Below are positions 43,352-56,335 of a DNA stretch of 62,997 nt, piece after piece. Where the stretch lies: positions 1 through 62,997 of the forward strand of contig JADNRX010000315.1 of the NCBI GenBank assembly GCA_015501595.1, read 5' to 3'. The translations under genes and the position numbers were made by a program. Under the pieces are notes generated by a model. The model searched no databases. It worked only from the letters and a program-made list of their open reading frames with translations, and was not told the DNA's origin. Numbering within the stretch: the stretch's first letter is position 1; each line of letters opens with the position of its first letter. This DNA is from Hymenopellis radicata (Eukaryota; Basidiomycota; Agaricomycetes; Agaricales; Physalacriaceae).

Positions 43352-45040
43352 ATGTCGGATTCCACATGCCCGTCGTGTTCTAACATCGCTGAAATATTGG
43401 AGCACCGGCTCGACGAGATTGATGCGGTGCGAATGCCGCGCTTTGAGGAGCTCATCAACCAGAATTCGCCGCCACTGGACATCGAAGCCGTCCAATACTC
43501 TTCTGTCGCCGATTCCTTCGCCGACGTCATGCGCGACATTGACGCCAAGGTGATGGAATTGGAGGACGCCTTTGAGCGCCTCACCGAGCTCCGCCGCCGG
43601 GCCGCGCGACAGCACGCGTTGGCGAAAAGAGTAATGCATCCCATAAAAGCTCTTCCTTCCGACATCCTGGTAGAGATATTCCTCCATTGCACCAACGTAC
43701 TGGATCCGTGTGTGTGCTTTTTCGAAGACGTCCTGCACCCAGGCATCTCCCCATGGAACTTGTCTCACGTCTGTCGCCGGTGGAGGGACGTCTCTCTCGC
43801 CGTTCCGCGTCTGTGGTCCTTTGTGGGTCTTGATTTCTCGACCTACGCTGGGGTCTCTCAGCAGCAAGGGACCTACAAGTTGGCCATGTACCTTCAGCGA
43901 TCCAGCCATTGCGCATTGTATGTTTCTTTGAGCGAGGATACAGTGGAGGGCATTGTTAATTCGGAAGCGCATCCCGGTATGATTGGCCTGCTGGAGCTTT
44001 CCGCACCACGATGGAGAACGCTTCGTGCTACCCTCGCGCCCCAGTCACTCCAAGCGTTTTCTGGTGCCACTTTTGCACGGCTTCACAAGCTGTTCTACGA
44101 TCCCATTCCTGGTACGAGACATATGGACGTGGCCGTATTTGCCCATGCGCCGATGCTTGAAGAATTCGTACTAGCAGAGAACGGCAATCTCGTCCCGAAC
44201 TTCATACTTCCATGGGCGCAAATGAAGCACTACTACTCGGGCGACGCCTTGGCCACCGGGACTGGTTTGGCTACTCGAGGTGTGGCCCTTATTCGCCGCA
44301 TGTGCGACTTGGAGACGTTGTGTGTTGCACTGTCTGACGCCATGCGGAATCCAGCTGATCCTCCCATCGTGTTGTCTTCCTTGAAACACCTTTCTATCGA
44401 CGAACGCGACGGGGGTGTTACGGCGCGTGTGTTGCCCTACTTCCACTTTCCATCCGTTCGCCACCTAGGCCTCCGTCTCTCGGATAAGAGTCAACTCTTC
44501 TTCCCCGCACTTTCGAATCCCGATTCCTTGACAAGCCTTGAACTGGAATGTGACATCAATGTCCACCCGGATGACGCCACCTCCCTCCTCCAATTTCTTT
44601 CGTTGACTCGTAACGTCGAACGCCTTCGTCTGCGCATCAATCTGGGGAAACGCGAGGTGTGGATTGGGTTGACCATCACTTCCGAGCGCGACTCCATATT
44701 GCCGTGCCTTCGCGTCCTGGACATACACGAATGTTATTGGAGTGAAGACGAAGACGTGACAGACAATGATATTTTGGGCATGCTAGAGTCGAGGATTCAT
44801 TCAGAGGACGCTGCGCGCCCGTTGCCAAGGGAGTTGCAAGAAATCCATGTCTATGTCGGATGGGACAGTGATTGGAGGAAAGATACTTTGACTGACCGTC
44901 TACGCCGATGGGAGAAAATTTGTCAGACCGTTAAACCTTTCTACTTTCCCGGACAGCTTGAGAATGATGATACCAGTGCCAGTGAGGGCATTAGTGGGAG
45001 CGAGGCAGCTAGCAGCGACTCTGACTCTGATTCAGACTGA
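43352..45040 (+). CDS. F-box protein, 562 residues, single exon
   Basis: The N-terminal 90 residues form a coiled coil (VADSFADVMRDIDAKVMELE, DAFERLTELRRRAARQHAL). The F-box follows at about residues 95-150: HPIKALPSDILVEIFLHCTN then PWNLSHVCRRWRDVSLAVPRLWSFV. This coil plus F-box plus VCRRWRDVAL.TP.LW layout is the common Agaricomycete F-box type. The C-terminal 400 residues are leucine-rich (LSSLKHLSIDERD, SVRHLGLRLSDKSQLFFPAL, LTSLELECDI, VERLRLRINL, PCLRVLDIHECYW) and end in an acidic SDSDSDSD tail. It should recruit an unknown target to an SCF ligase. Unlike its neighbours it has no intron. The ATG at 43352 is the first in frame. Confidence 0.85.
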   Translation: MSDSTCPSCSNIAEILEHRLDEIDAVRMPRFEELINQNSPPLDIEAVQYSSVADSFADVMRDIDAKVMELEDAFERLTELRRRAARQHALAKRVMHPIKALPSDILVEIFLHCTNVLDPCVCFFEDVLHPGISPWNLSHVCRRWRDVSLAVPRLWSFVGLDFSTYAGVSQQQGTYKLAMYLQRSSHCALYVSLSEDTVEGIVNSEAHPGMIGLLELSAPRWRTLRATLAPQSLQAFSGATFARLHKLFYDPIPGTRHMDVAVFAHAPMLEEFVLAENGNLVPNFILPWAQMKHYYSGDALATGTGLATRGVALIRRMCDLETLCVALSDAMRNPADPPIVLSSLKHLSIDERDGGVTARVLPYFHFPSVRHLGLRLSDKSQLFFPALSNPDSLTSLELECDINVHPDDATSLLQFLSLTRNVERLRLRINLGKREVWIGLTITSERDSILPCLRVLDIHECYWSEDEDVTDNDILGMLESRIHSEDAARPLPRELQEIHVYVGWDSDWRKDTLTDRLRRWEKICQTVKPFYFPGQLENDDTSASEGISGSEAASSDSDSDSD

Positions 45041-45552
45041 AGCTTCATTTGCGCATATGTACCGATTGTTGTATTTTCATAGTAACAAAGCGACTGTTCG
45101 TCATAACATACGACGCAGCGAGTGCTCATCATCTTCTCTTTCACTGGCAGACGTCCTTCTGTGACTGTAAGCCGACTACGTACAAGGTACTCAGGTACAA
45201 ATAATAATAAACTACTAATTGCCCTCGCCGACTGTCAGGTAAATAGTATTTTAAAATAGAGAAAAGGACAAGAACCAATCAAACATTGCAAACATGAGCC
45301 AGAAACAAGCCAGAAAACTCGGTAGAATGATGGTATGGCATTGTCACCAGAATTAGGCCTCACCCCTGCGTTAGTAGTCGCTTGGTAGTACTAGTCGCAT
45401 TAGGTCGCATTTCGAAGTGCGACAGGTGCTGAGAACATAGACTGAGCCGCGAGACACGTCAGTCGTGTGCACCGTCGGCAAAATGGGAAACTATCCGGTA
45501 ATATAAAGTCACTGTTCGTCGTACACCTTAGCCTCCTCATCTGTTAACAAGA
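45041..45552. promoter_or_regulatory. Spacer and promoter before the aldo-keto reductase
   Basis: No gene is supported. AATATAAAG near 45500, about 50 bases before the ATG at 45553, is a TATA-like box. Confidence 0.4.
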
Positions 45553-47015
45553 ATGCCTTCGTTGTACGAACCAGTTGGTCCTCCCGCTTCAAAGCTGGGC
45601 TATTATCGTGTGCTGTCTCCCTTGGCTGCGATCCGCGTCTCCCCCATTGCACTCGGGGCGATGAGCATTGGCGACAAGTGGCAACATTTCGGCTTCGGAG
45701 CCATGGACAAAGAGTCCAGCTTTAAGCTTCTCGACGCCTACTATGACATGGGGGGGAACTTCATCGACACCGCGAGTAATTATTGAGTCTTCTTCTCCGC
45801 GTGGTCGGGATCAATACTCACGCGCACGCGCGTCGTACAGTCAGGACGGATCATCCGAGGCGTTCATTGGAGAGTGGATGGAGAAGCGCAATAATAGAAA
45901 CGAGCTCGTTATTGCCACAAAGGTTTGTTTAGGATTGGCTATTGCAAAAAAAGGATCAACACTTACTCCATGTCACAGTACTCTTCCAATCGTGAGCGTG
46001 GAGGACCGCAGATAAGGGCCAATGAGATTGGAAATAATCTCAAAGTTCTTCACGTCTCCGTCGCCGAGAGTCTAAAAAGCTTGCGTACCAGCTACATCGA
46101 CATCCTCTACATTCACTGGTGGGACTTCGAGACCTCGGTGACGGAGATCATGAATGGCTTGCATTCCCTGGTAATGCAAGGGAAGGTCCTGTACCTCGTA
46201 CGTTCCCCCCTTCTTTCTTGGCCACACGAATACTGCAACAGTCAATCCAGGGTATTTCGGATGCACCTGCTTGGTTCGTATCACAAGCGAACATGTACGC
46301 TCAGATGGCCGGAAAGACACCGTTCTCGATTTACCAAGGCCATTGGAATGTCTTGGACCGTTCCTTCGAACGCGAAGTCATCCCCATGGCCAGGAGCTTA
46401 GGTGACAGACCCGTTGAACAGTGTCGAGGCCATTCCTGATATTTGTTAGGTCTGGCCTTAGCGCCCTGGGACGTGTTAGGCGCCGGTAGGTTGAGGACCG
46501 ATGCTGAAGAGGAGGAGCGCGAAAAGTCTGGCGAGAAAGGCCGCATGTCATCATCGCCGGACTGGAAACGAAACGACGCACAAAAGAAGATGTCTGATGC
46601 ACTAGAGAAGGTTGCTGCAGAGCACGGGACGAAGAATATTCGAGCCAGTGAGTTCCAGAATAGTGATATTTTGGCCTTGCTAAAATCCGATTAGTTGCGA
46701 TTGCCTATGTGATGCAGAAGGTCCCTTACGTCTTTCCCATCATAGGCGGGCGCAAGGTCGAGCAATTGACCTCGAATGTGGAGGCACTAGACATCACACT
46801 TACTCCCGAACAATTCACTGCAATCGAGAGTGTTATTCCTTTTGATGTAGGATTCCCGTTGAACATCATAGTAAGTTCCTTCACATTATCAGAGAAATTC
46901 GGTCAAATCCTCATGTCTTTAGGGCGATGGCACAGCTTACAATATTGGGATGAGGGCAGCAGCTAACTTTGTCAAGATGCCAGCAGCTAGGCCGATGCCC
47001 CAAGTGTTTAACTAG
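45553..47015 (+). CDS. Aldo-keto reductase, aryl-alcohol dehydrogenase type
   Basis: Exons read [39 protein letters not shown] (catalytic Asp and Tyr region), [64 protein letters not shown] (catalytic His), [100 protein letters not shown] and the end [16 protein letters not shown]. This is the AAD14/norsolorinic-acid-reductase-like group, NADPH-dependent reductases of aryl aldehydes. The first intron should start at 45783, where the bases are TTGAGT instead of GTGAGT; the frame otherwise fits. Seven or eight exons. Confidence 0.82.
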
Positions 47016-48535
47016 TACTGATCAGTCTCCCAAATGAATTAGTTCCGTACCGGTTTTTTGTCAGGCGTCGCGTGTCTTTCGAGTGAATCAACCTACGCTT
47101 TGATGGGGGAGCGTGTAAAGCAGCCATGCGCCCCAGAAAGGCAAGTGAAAAGGGACCTGGTCCGTGCGCACCATCAGCACTATAAAAGCCGCGTTCGAAG
47201 ATTTGAACACCTCATACTTACCTTGATGGCACAAGTCCCTTCATGTCCCGGATTTGTGGGCCGTGGAGATCCTTCATAGCACGGCGACCTTGTCCATACA
47301 GAGGGTGTCTGCGGCTTGTACAGTCATTGACCGGCCTATGACACGGCCAAATTTGACACGCCTCGGAATGACCGATAAGTCTTGTTGAGCTGAGCCGGAG
47401 ATAGTCTAATACATACATTGGCTAGTAAATAATGATATTCAGAACAGATATGTGCTAACCAGTTCGAAGTAAGACGGCCATGGTGAAATCAGTAGAAATT
47501 GCGCTTATCGCCCGGAAACAGCCCAGTGACACACCCCCGGATCAGAGCTCCCGAACCAATCAGAGCCCTAGAATCATCGATCACATGATGTGATCTATCC
47601 CTTTCCGACGGTACAAAATTGAATATCTTGCTATTCCGTGCTCTCCTCGCAGGTCTCAGGCTCGGAATATGCTGAAAAAGGTGCTATAGGAATATAGAAT
47701 ATTTTGAAAGGCCCTTTGAAGGCAGTCAGCACCATAAGGAGTGGTAACTAAATTCAGTTCTGATCATTTTCCCGGTATTTCAGTATTCCTCGACGGCTTT
47801 GCACCCTATGAGCCTCGCAAAAAATGTAGAATATTGTTTAAAAGCAATACAATGAATGTACTTAAAAGTCCGAGGCAGGAAAAACACGGCAAGGATGAGT
47901 TCCTGAGGGGTGTGTCATTGACCTATACTGTGTCATAGGCCGGTCAATGACTGTATAGGCTTCGGCTTATGCACCGTCTAAATATTTTCCTGTCCCACTT
48001 TGGCCACTCTGGCTGGGTGGGCCCTTTTTTTTGGTCGGAAGATGGTCCTAACCCTAACCCTAGGCCAAGAAACAAGGTCACCAATATTAACGCCACATTG
48101 TACTATGTATAGCACTAGCCTCTTTTTATAAATGTGAATGACATTCGGAGTCTCTGATCTCAAATGTTAAGACTTGTATTCCATCTGTATGTAGCTCACT
48201 GTCAAGGCATTCCGAGATGATGTGAGCAAGCGAGGGGCACGGGGAAACCGTGCACGAGGATCGACCGCTGGGCAGGTGGGACTGTTGCACGGTTACTTGC
48301 TCACACACCGCGGAAAAGAAACATATCGATCCAATACGATAAATGCGAGATAAAAAGGGTGGGTGGGTGGCAAATAAAATAAGGAATATTGAGAGGATAT
48401 CTAAGGAATCCGGACCAGTCGCGAGTCGCGATAGTGGTAGTAAGAAGCGAAAAAGTTGACCGTCGGAACAGGCATGCTTGCCTGCTCAACTGGACGCTGC
48501 GGCAGTTTCAGCCCGGCCTGAACTAATAACACTTC
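47016..48535. other. Intergenic region with an inverted-repeat element
   Basis: No gene is supported over 1.5 kb. It contains the TA-flanked element at 47321-47953 and, at 48047-48061, CCTAACCCTAACCCT, two telomere-type units followed by AGG that makes a small palindrome. Confidence 0.5.
47321..47953. mobile_element. TA-flanked inverted-repeat element, 633 bases
   Basis: The left end CAGTCATTGACCGGCCTATG (47321 on, continuing ACAC) and its exact complement ending at 47953 form 24-base terminal repeats. TA flanks both sides (47319-47320 and 47954-47955). The right end also has a second, shorter copy of the motif (GTGTCATTGACCTATACTG) just inside. No transposase ORF is visible. It fits a Tc1/mariner-type MITE of a family different from those at 1861 and 34863. 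Confidence 0.8.
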
Positions 48536-51500
48536 TCACAAACCAGCCATGCTATACAGTACAGTTTTATCTGAGCTCTCGTCAACGAGCCTGCGAAGCC
48601 ACCCGTCTTTTTCCTTCAGCAGGACTTGAGGCGCATCAAACTCGACCTGAACCGTCTTATCAGTACATCAAGATGTGAGTAGCTGTGATGTCCTCACGAT
48701 TCGTCCGCTGTCGAGCACCAGCTAAGGGAATTTCAGTTTTACAGGCATGACAACTTTAAGCATACTTACTATTTTGTCAAAGTCCATTATCGTCTGTAGT
48801 CGATGGGCAATCGTGAGGAGTGTCACACCCCCCAGTTCATTTCTCAACGACTGTTGTATTATGGTATCGGTCTTGTAATCGATCGCCGATGTCGCTGAGG
48901 AGAGGAGATCCGTGAGAGACTTCACGAAAGACTGGCTTGCTCTCACCTTCATCCAAAATCAGTAATTTGCTTCCTCGAACGATCGCACGGGCAAGTGCAA
49001 TGATTTGACGTTGGCCGACAGATAGGTTGCTTCCGCCACTAGATATGGGTGTATCTAAAGTAATCCTGGCTTCGTGGTTCTCTTCTTGTAAGGCGAATAG
49101 ACCTGAAGACCGCAATGCATCGTTCAGCACTGCATCATCATATTGGCTGAAAGGATCCAAGTTATAACGAAGGGTACCGCTGAGTAACTCAGGCTACATT
49201 TCTCCTTTAGTTTGACGAAACGCATCCAAGAGAAAGGAGTACCATTTGAGGGATGATAGTCACACTTGCACGTAGAGCATCCAGGTTGATCGAACGAGTG
49301 GGAAGGCCGTCGTAGAACACCTCGCCCTCTGTAACTATACACCGTAGCAAGGACAGTGTTAAGGTGCTCTTCAAATACGAGGTCAAAATAAGAAGACTCA
49401 TGAATCGTGCTGACAGATACCTTGCCGGATCCCGTTCGTCCCACTGTAGAGAGATACAATATCAGAAATCATCATGCTCAGGTCACTATACATACCAACA
49501 CCAATATGCTCGCCGGACTTCACCTCGAAAGAAAGATTGTGGAGGACCTCGGGACCGTCCTACAATGTCTTTTTAGAGTATCCTGTTAGCTGGCGGTAGA
49601 GACCGAACCTTGCTATATCTGGCAGAGAGATTCTCGACTCTCAAATCGCCACTGCTTGGCCAATATGCAGGGGGTACACCCGACGGCCGAGGCTTTGGCT
49701 CTTGTTCAGCTTTGATGTAATGCAGAATACGCTCCAAGCTGCATGAGAACCCGTTTAGCGCCCATACAAATTATGCTCTACGACGCACAGACCTGTTCGC
49801 TATAAAGAGACTGGTCAGGCGATGGGGCGCATCGGCAAGCGATATAAACGCACCGAGAAGTTCCAACCGGTTAAAGAGACGAACCCATGTAAGAATAGAA
49901 CCACTGAAGAGCACTGACGAGTATCAACATGAGGATGCTCTGACCAGCGAGTTTCTTACTGGCTGTTGTGATAGAGAACCCTGTATTCGACGCAGCGGTA
50001 TCCGATCCAGGACCATATATCAGGTAAAACGCCAGTAAACCGGTAAACAGACCAGCTAACGCCTCAGTGCGGATACAGATCCACCTATTCAGAGTATAAA
50101 AGGTGACTGTCGGTTTAAGGTAACGATCTATACGCCTCAAGGACTCTTGGATCAGGAAATCTTGAGCGCCATAAGCGCGGATCGAGACTAAGCCAAATCC
50201 ATGAGTGGAGGGGGAACATCTCGGGCCCAATGAACTCACCGACTCCAGCTATCGCGGAACCAAAACTGGCAACGCGTTCAGTACATGAAGGGCAAGGGGG
50301 TTCGCCGCTTACTGTCCAATGACGGGAGACCTTGCGTTCGAGGAGACTCTCTTGACAGGAAGCTGCGCTCTCATATATATCTGTCCAAACAAACCGCCCA
50401 AGGCTGTGATCAATAGCCCAGGACCGAGAAAGGCTGGGTTGAAAAAGAGGATTGCGGCGAACTTGACCAGTAGCTCCACATTCAACTGTGAAAGCCGAAA
50501 AACGTTGAATGCGAAAAGTGTGTCGACTGTGTTTCGTTCATTAACGTCGAAATTTCACAGAAAAGTTGAGGAGACCTGCCCGTTGCTATATCCACGGTTG
50601 TACGGGCAATCACCCGGGAAGTGGGCGTAAAGTCCAACCATCTAGATCTCTTCGTAAGTATCGAGCGACACTGACTCCGAGATATAGAAACAGACCGTAG
50701 AGTTGTACGTGTGACAGAGTCTATCAGACAGTCGTGAATCACCTTCGCTGCGCGCAGAGATCCGAAGGTGAACATTGCGTAGGCAACGCTGTAAAACACA
50801 GACGAAACGAGGAGGAGCATAGCATAATTCTTCAAATAACTACACGACATGAGACAGAGGACCGAGTTGGTTGAACGGACTTACTACGGAGCCGACACGG
50901 TTGTTGGATCCCGTTGCTGATACTGGGCAGCCCAATGGCCGAGGTACCAGGACAGATACGACAGCAGCAGCTCTTGAAGCATAACGGACGCAATCAGTGC
51001 CATCCAAAATAAAACTGAGTATCGGCTCAAGTTTCCGACGTAAAGCTCGACTGCATCATTCCCAATATAGTGAGCGGTAGCCAAGAACAAGATGGGCGTG
51101 AACACTTACACGCCTCCCAGCCGACATGGCCTTCTTCCAGCTCCTCGCGAGAATTAACTTGCCGTCGCCGCTGGCAGACTCGTTCAGGTTCTGCTTCGGG
51201 TTATCGTTGACGCTGTTGTCAGAACTTTCTTCCTCAGGAAGACTAGCATCGTCGGCATCTCCTAGTATTTCGTCCGGCGATCCCACGTAACTACCCCGTT
51301 CGAGTCCAAACGTACGACCCAGCTTGCCAAGGGACGTGTCAATGCAATATTATGTGTCTGTGGAATGATTGGCGGGGCGCTGTGCTTTCGAATACATGAC
51401 TACTCACCGTCAGCAGAACCGTACGTTTCTCCATAAGATCCCTTTCAAACAGTAGTCGACAATCCACTTTGCGGTATGTACATCCAAGGCCGCCAGGATA

Positions 51501-54500
51501 TCGTCCATAAGGAGAATTTCAGCGTTTGAGTAAACCGCTCGTGCCAACGTAATCCGAGCTTTTTGGCCGCCGCTACAGGTAGAAGACTAATAAGCGTGCA
51601 CCGTAGCATAAAACTTTATAAAGTCACCTCAGTGTCAGCCCGTTCTCGCCTACTTCCGTCTTGTCACCGGCTCCCAGGAGAGTCAGATCCTGGTGGAGGG
51701 CGCATTGAAAGAGAACTGAAGAGGCAAGGATGAGTATTAAGCACTGTACCATGTGCAGACCGTAATACCCTTTTCGTACCGCGCTTCGTCGAATGGCTGC
51801 CCGAAGAGTATGTTGTCCTAGGCGGCAAATTAACACAGGGACTGACATAGAATGACCAAATCATACTCGAATGGTTTCATTCAACACCCATGATTCTTGT
51901 GCAACGTACGCGACTCCTCCACCTCGAGGTAGATTGAACCACGATTCGGCATCGGCAGAACTCGGCGTGTAATGCATCTCGCCTAGAGAAACCTGTCAGT
52001 CTCTCTGGGCAACAACATCTGAACCATACCTAGGAGAGCCATAAGAAGCGAGGTCTTCCCAGAACCCGTTGGGCCGGTTATCAGGTTGATACCAGGTCCA
52101 AACGTCAAGCGACCATGCACACGGAGTCTGAAGGGTCGAGTAGCAGAGGTCGACCATGTAAATTCCGCATTGCATAGTCCCAACTCCTGTCGTACATCAA
52201 CGGGAGCCGCGACGTCGGCGTCTTGAGTGAAAGCGTCTAGGAGCTCTGTCTACGGGAAAGTCAACACGTTACTCGCCATGCTCCAACGTAGCCTACATTA
52301 TGGATGAAGTCGTCGATCCGGTCTAACGAGACCTTGGCTACAAATGGATTAGACGAGGAGGATAAACCAGCATATGAAGTCATCACCTCCGACGAGAGTT
52401 GAGAGCGCAGATATCAAGCTCCCAAGATGACTACGAAGCACCGCGAAGATTGAAAGCGACGAGAAGACGACCGCGGCTACGATTATGATAAGCTGGTGCG
52501 TCAAAATGCATGCCACAGACTCTTGCCTGTGAGTTGACGATTCATAACAAGGGTCTGTTCGACGGATGAGATTGAGATTCCCGCGCAGGAGTAACTGCAC
52601 CTACGAAGGTCGCATAGGTCGCCAACATTGAGAGAACAGGTATAAGTAAACTGGATGGGCGACGATGAGGAGACCATATCAAAGACCCCAAACCTTGAGC
52701 GCGTACTCCAAATTTGCCGTGATTAGATCGAGCATCTTACTCCGCTTCAGATAGCGAAGTTCCTCCTGTCGCTTTTCTCCAATTTGTGTCTGGACTTCGT
52801 GCTCCCAGCCAAAGAACTTGATCATCCGTAATATTGACATAACTGTTCGCAGTCCGGTTCATGCACTGGGACGCAGAAGTGACCGATAGACTGACCTTCA
52901 GATACTTTTTGTACCCGCGCATCAATCTATGTATCCGTAAGAATGATATGGATAGAAGGCTGTGATCGATACGCACTTGCTTCATCACTGCGACTCGAGC
53001 GCCTTTCATTTGCTTCGCGAGATAGTTGAGAAGGGGCGTTCCGACCTGTCACAGTCCTCGAGAACGATCCGCGAACAATCCATGACACTCACAAGCAGAA
53101 CGGCGAGACCAACAAGAGCACTGAGTGTACGTGGTCAGTTATCTAGGTGACCAGAAAGTATACAAACCTACCTCCAGCCAACAATGACATATAAGAAGAT
53201 GATGCACAGAATGATTTGAACAGGGAGAAACATGACTGTAAGTCAGTCAGTCGACGGCTCAGAATAGCTATCAAATACAAACCAGTGATCCAATATGTAG
53301 AAGGGTTAAGGACATTTGCAAGGTCAGTTGTCGCCAGCGTGTTTATCCTACCAACGAGATTCTTCGACTCGCTCTTTGTCTTCCGCTGACCTTGTTCCGA
53401 GTTATCACTTGGATCGTAATGCAACCGTACACGCAGTGAATGTTCGAACATCAGCTGAATCAGGATGCCTTCGATGGATACCAAGATTCGCGTCTAAGCG
53501 GTCTATGAGCTCTCAGAGAGTACCGAGTGAAAAGGAAGACCTACGGCAATATGCGTAAAAGATTCCTGGACCACAGCCCGCAGAAAAGGTCCTATGAAGA
53601 GCCAGAGGATCCATACCCATGGTCGCACGGTTGCCCCTTCTCCATTGTTCTCTAGAAACCTGTTTCAACGGTGAATGGGACGAATTCCTGTCGTCTGCGC
53701 CAACTCTTACGATAAGAGTCTATTAACACCGATGGGTCCAACGAAAAGCAGAAGAGCCTAGCACAAGTTCAAATAAGTCAATCATAATGAAGGACGAATA
53801 GACGAACCTTCAAGGTCTCCAAGCCCACCAATGTAAAGAATTCGCTTCCTAGTAAACCATTCAAAACTCGATCATAACAGTGCGCAAGTCACACTGACTA
53901 TAAAACTGCAGCAACGTCCAAAACAAATGCTTCTCTTTATGACCTCCAGAGAACGGGTCGACAATTGGAAAGCTTCTTTTCTTCAGCGTCTTTGCCTGAA
54001 ACACGTACGCCAAGCTGGGTATCCTTTCTGCCACACTCTCCGGTCTCCGAATTGCCGAAAATGTGAACGAGTCCAGATACGAGTACACCAAGCGCGAGAA
54101 GAACGACGCTTGTTGCTCAGCGTTGAGATCTGTCGCGGTATCATCTTGGTCTAGCGGGGTGTACTCTGCCGGTGTCAGAGCGGGTAACACTATGCCACTT
54201 AGAACGAGAAGAGCAACCAGAGTCCATAAACGCCACCCATCACTAGCATCCAGAGGCTTTTGCGTGTATGTCGCGAAGGGAAAAAGATCACGGTAGATGT
54301 AAGTGATAGCGAATATCAAGAGCACGAAAACCGCATGCGTGGAAGCGCGTGTTATCCTCAACGCCGACGCGCAGGCAAGTATGACGGTGTAGCCCTACGT
54401 TGGACATGAGAAACGATGGAGTGGGTTGAGAGGCACGTACACTGGCGATGACAGTTCCCAGACGACGTTCAAAGTCCTGTGATTGGCTCGTCCACAGCAG

Positions 54501-54711
54501 GGACAGAGTCAATGCCAGAATCAACGCGCAGCAGATGGCTCTCGCGACCAAGAATGCGGAAACAATGGGCCTCCGAATTGTTTTGAGTGCCGTCTTCTCC
54601 ATTTTCTGTTGCCCCGAGACTCGCACCACACCTAACTGTACGCTATACAGCAACATGGAGGAAATGGTTGCGTAAACCGGTATTGCAGACGTGTCGAGCC
54701 ATGTATCCTGC
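48536..54711 (-). CDS. ABC-C (MRP-type) full transporter
   Basis: About 25 short minus-strand exons code a full TMD-NBD-TMD-NBD protein. TMD0-like and TMD1 helices come first (LVARAICCALILALTLSLLW, HAVFVLLIFAITYIY, WTLVALLVLSGIVLP), then VGTPLLNYLAKQMKGARVAV and ILRMIKFFGWEHE. NBD1 has Walker A GPTGSGKTS (about 52,070), LSGGQKARITLARAV (about 51,560) and Walker B ILLMDD. An acidic linker (DDASLPEEESSDN) precedes TMD2. NBD2 has GRTGSGK/STL split by an intron (about 49,430), NLSVGQRQIIALARA and LLILDE, then IAHRLQTIMDFDKI, with the end EFDAPQVLLKEKDGWLRRLV. It likely exports conjugates or drugs at vacuole or plasma membrane. The first exon is not resolved, and the true start may lie up to about 54,950. 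Confidence 0.87.
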
Positions 54712-55166
54712 CTGTAGTGATGCTATTAGTCGCGTTAGATGTCAATTAGAGGGTACAATACGCGCATTTTTCGTTGGGTAGACACGATGACTGCAGGAGG
54801 TTGGATTGCGCAAAAGCACCGCGACCGTGGTGATTGAAGTATTTATCACGCGATGGCGTTTTTTGACCGTACTGCGCCATAAGGTACTGATAAGGACTTG
54901 CTTGTAGAGTTCATCACCAATGGCGTCAAACGAGCAAGTCGGCATACGTTCCGAGAGCTACCCATGATAGTGGTGTCGATAGGTAAATGTACCGCCGGCC
55001 CTGATGTGCCGCTCGACACAGTGAAGTGCGAGAACTTATCTAGAATAGGTACGAAGTCCATCAACGTAGCAAAATGAGATATACAGGAAAGAGAAAGACA
55101 GAATACAATAAATTAGAAGTAGGATATACTAGGAAGTGAATGAGCGTCATGTAGCTGTTATTTAGC
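54712..55166. other. Unresolved 5' end of ABC gene and 3' end of ARL8
   Basis: Minus-strand frames here (GDELYKQVLISTLWRSTVKK) could be the first exon of the transporter but could not be joined with confidence. Otherwise nothing is seen. Confidence 0.3.
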
Positions 55167-56335
55167 TTAGTGGCATCGCTCTGTGAGCCATTGCATGATA
55201 ACACCGCTGGACGTGAAAGGTCAGTTACAGATTTCATGATAGATAGAAGTTGACCTACAGATTGTGCTGGTTTTTCATCGAGCACTGCAGAATCATCATA
55301 AGGGATCAGAGACGCCAACTTATCATAGCGATAACTTACAGAGTAGCACTAGAATGGAGATCAGAAACGTCAGAAGGATGAGGGAATGTCAACTCACAGA
55401 GACTGGGCGATCGGTAACCTTGTCCAGTTCACTGTGGGAGCGGTCAGCTGAACACAACAGGGGTTTCATTAGGACACTCACAGTTCCTTGATAATATCCT
55501 TAACGGACGCGCTGCCTTCAACATCATTCTTGTTGCCAAGCTGTAACACCAGGGTGAGACACCGCCAAGGACGCGATGCCTGGACTTACCACCAACAGCG
55601 GAACACCAGTCAGCGTTTGTTGGGCAAGAAGTTGATGCAACTCGAAACGAGCGCTATTGAATTTTTCTTGCTGTGCATTTAGAAATAGAATCAGTCCGAG
55701 ATTCAATCACGGAGCGGGAGATCACCGACGTCTGCAGCATCGACCACAAAGCTGATTAAGACGTTAGTTAACTGCCATACTCAACAGAATGTGGCACTCA
55801 CACAATGGCATCTACACCGTTGCAATAACGTTCCTAGTTGTGAAAGAGTTCATCATCACAGGGCGACCAGGCGCGGTTGACAGTGCGCGCTTACCCACAT
55901 GGACCGGAATTTGGGTTGCCCTGGAGAGTGGTGTCAACGCGCTGGTCATGCAAGTCGAGCGCTCAGCTCACCAGCAACATCCCAGATCTTGAGCGTAATG
56001 TTTCCTTTCCTAACCTTTCTAAAATTGAATGCGACAGTGGGAACGACTTCATGGCTCCACTAAACGAGGTGAGTGCCGGCGTGACGAATAGCTGAATACG
56101 CGCCAACCTGTCCGTTCCCAATAACATTCACGAATGAAGTCTTTCCAGAGGCCTGTGGCAGAGGTTAACGCGCAGGATTATGGGCGATTGGGAGACAGAC
56201 TTGGAGGCCAATAACGGCAAGCTCAGCTGCTTTGGAGAAGAATAAACTGGCAACTATGTCACTGATAAGTTGCCCGGGAACAACAAAGCCGACTAACCCA
56301 AGAAACCATTGAAAGATAGAATCGAAAAAGCCCAT
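55167..56335 (-). CDS. ARL8: ARL8-type small GTPase
   Basis: The start at 56335 gives MGFFDSIFQWFLG, the amphipathic N-terminal helix of Arl8 proteins. After short introns follow SLFFSKAAELAVIGLQASGKTSFVNVIGNGQ (P-loop GLQASGKT, given here in two parts of the same exons), VVPTVAFNFRKV (switch I), [20 protein letters not shown] (switch II DxxGQ), W.RYCNGVDAIV, ELHQLLAQQTLTGVPLLV, LGNKNDVEG (NKxD) and the last exons ELDKVTDRPVSL, CYS, CSMKNQHN, GVIMQWLTERCH. Length and order match ARL8, which sits on lysosome or vacuole membranes and recruits motor adaptors and tethers. All exons are tiny, as is common for small GTPase genes in mushrooms. No frame break was seen. Confidence 0.88.
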
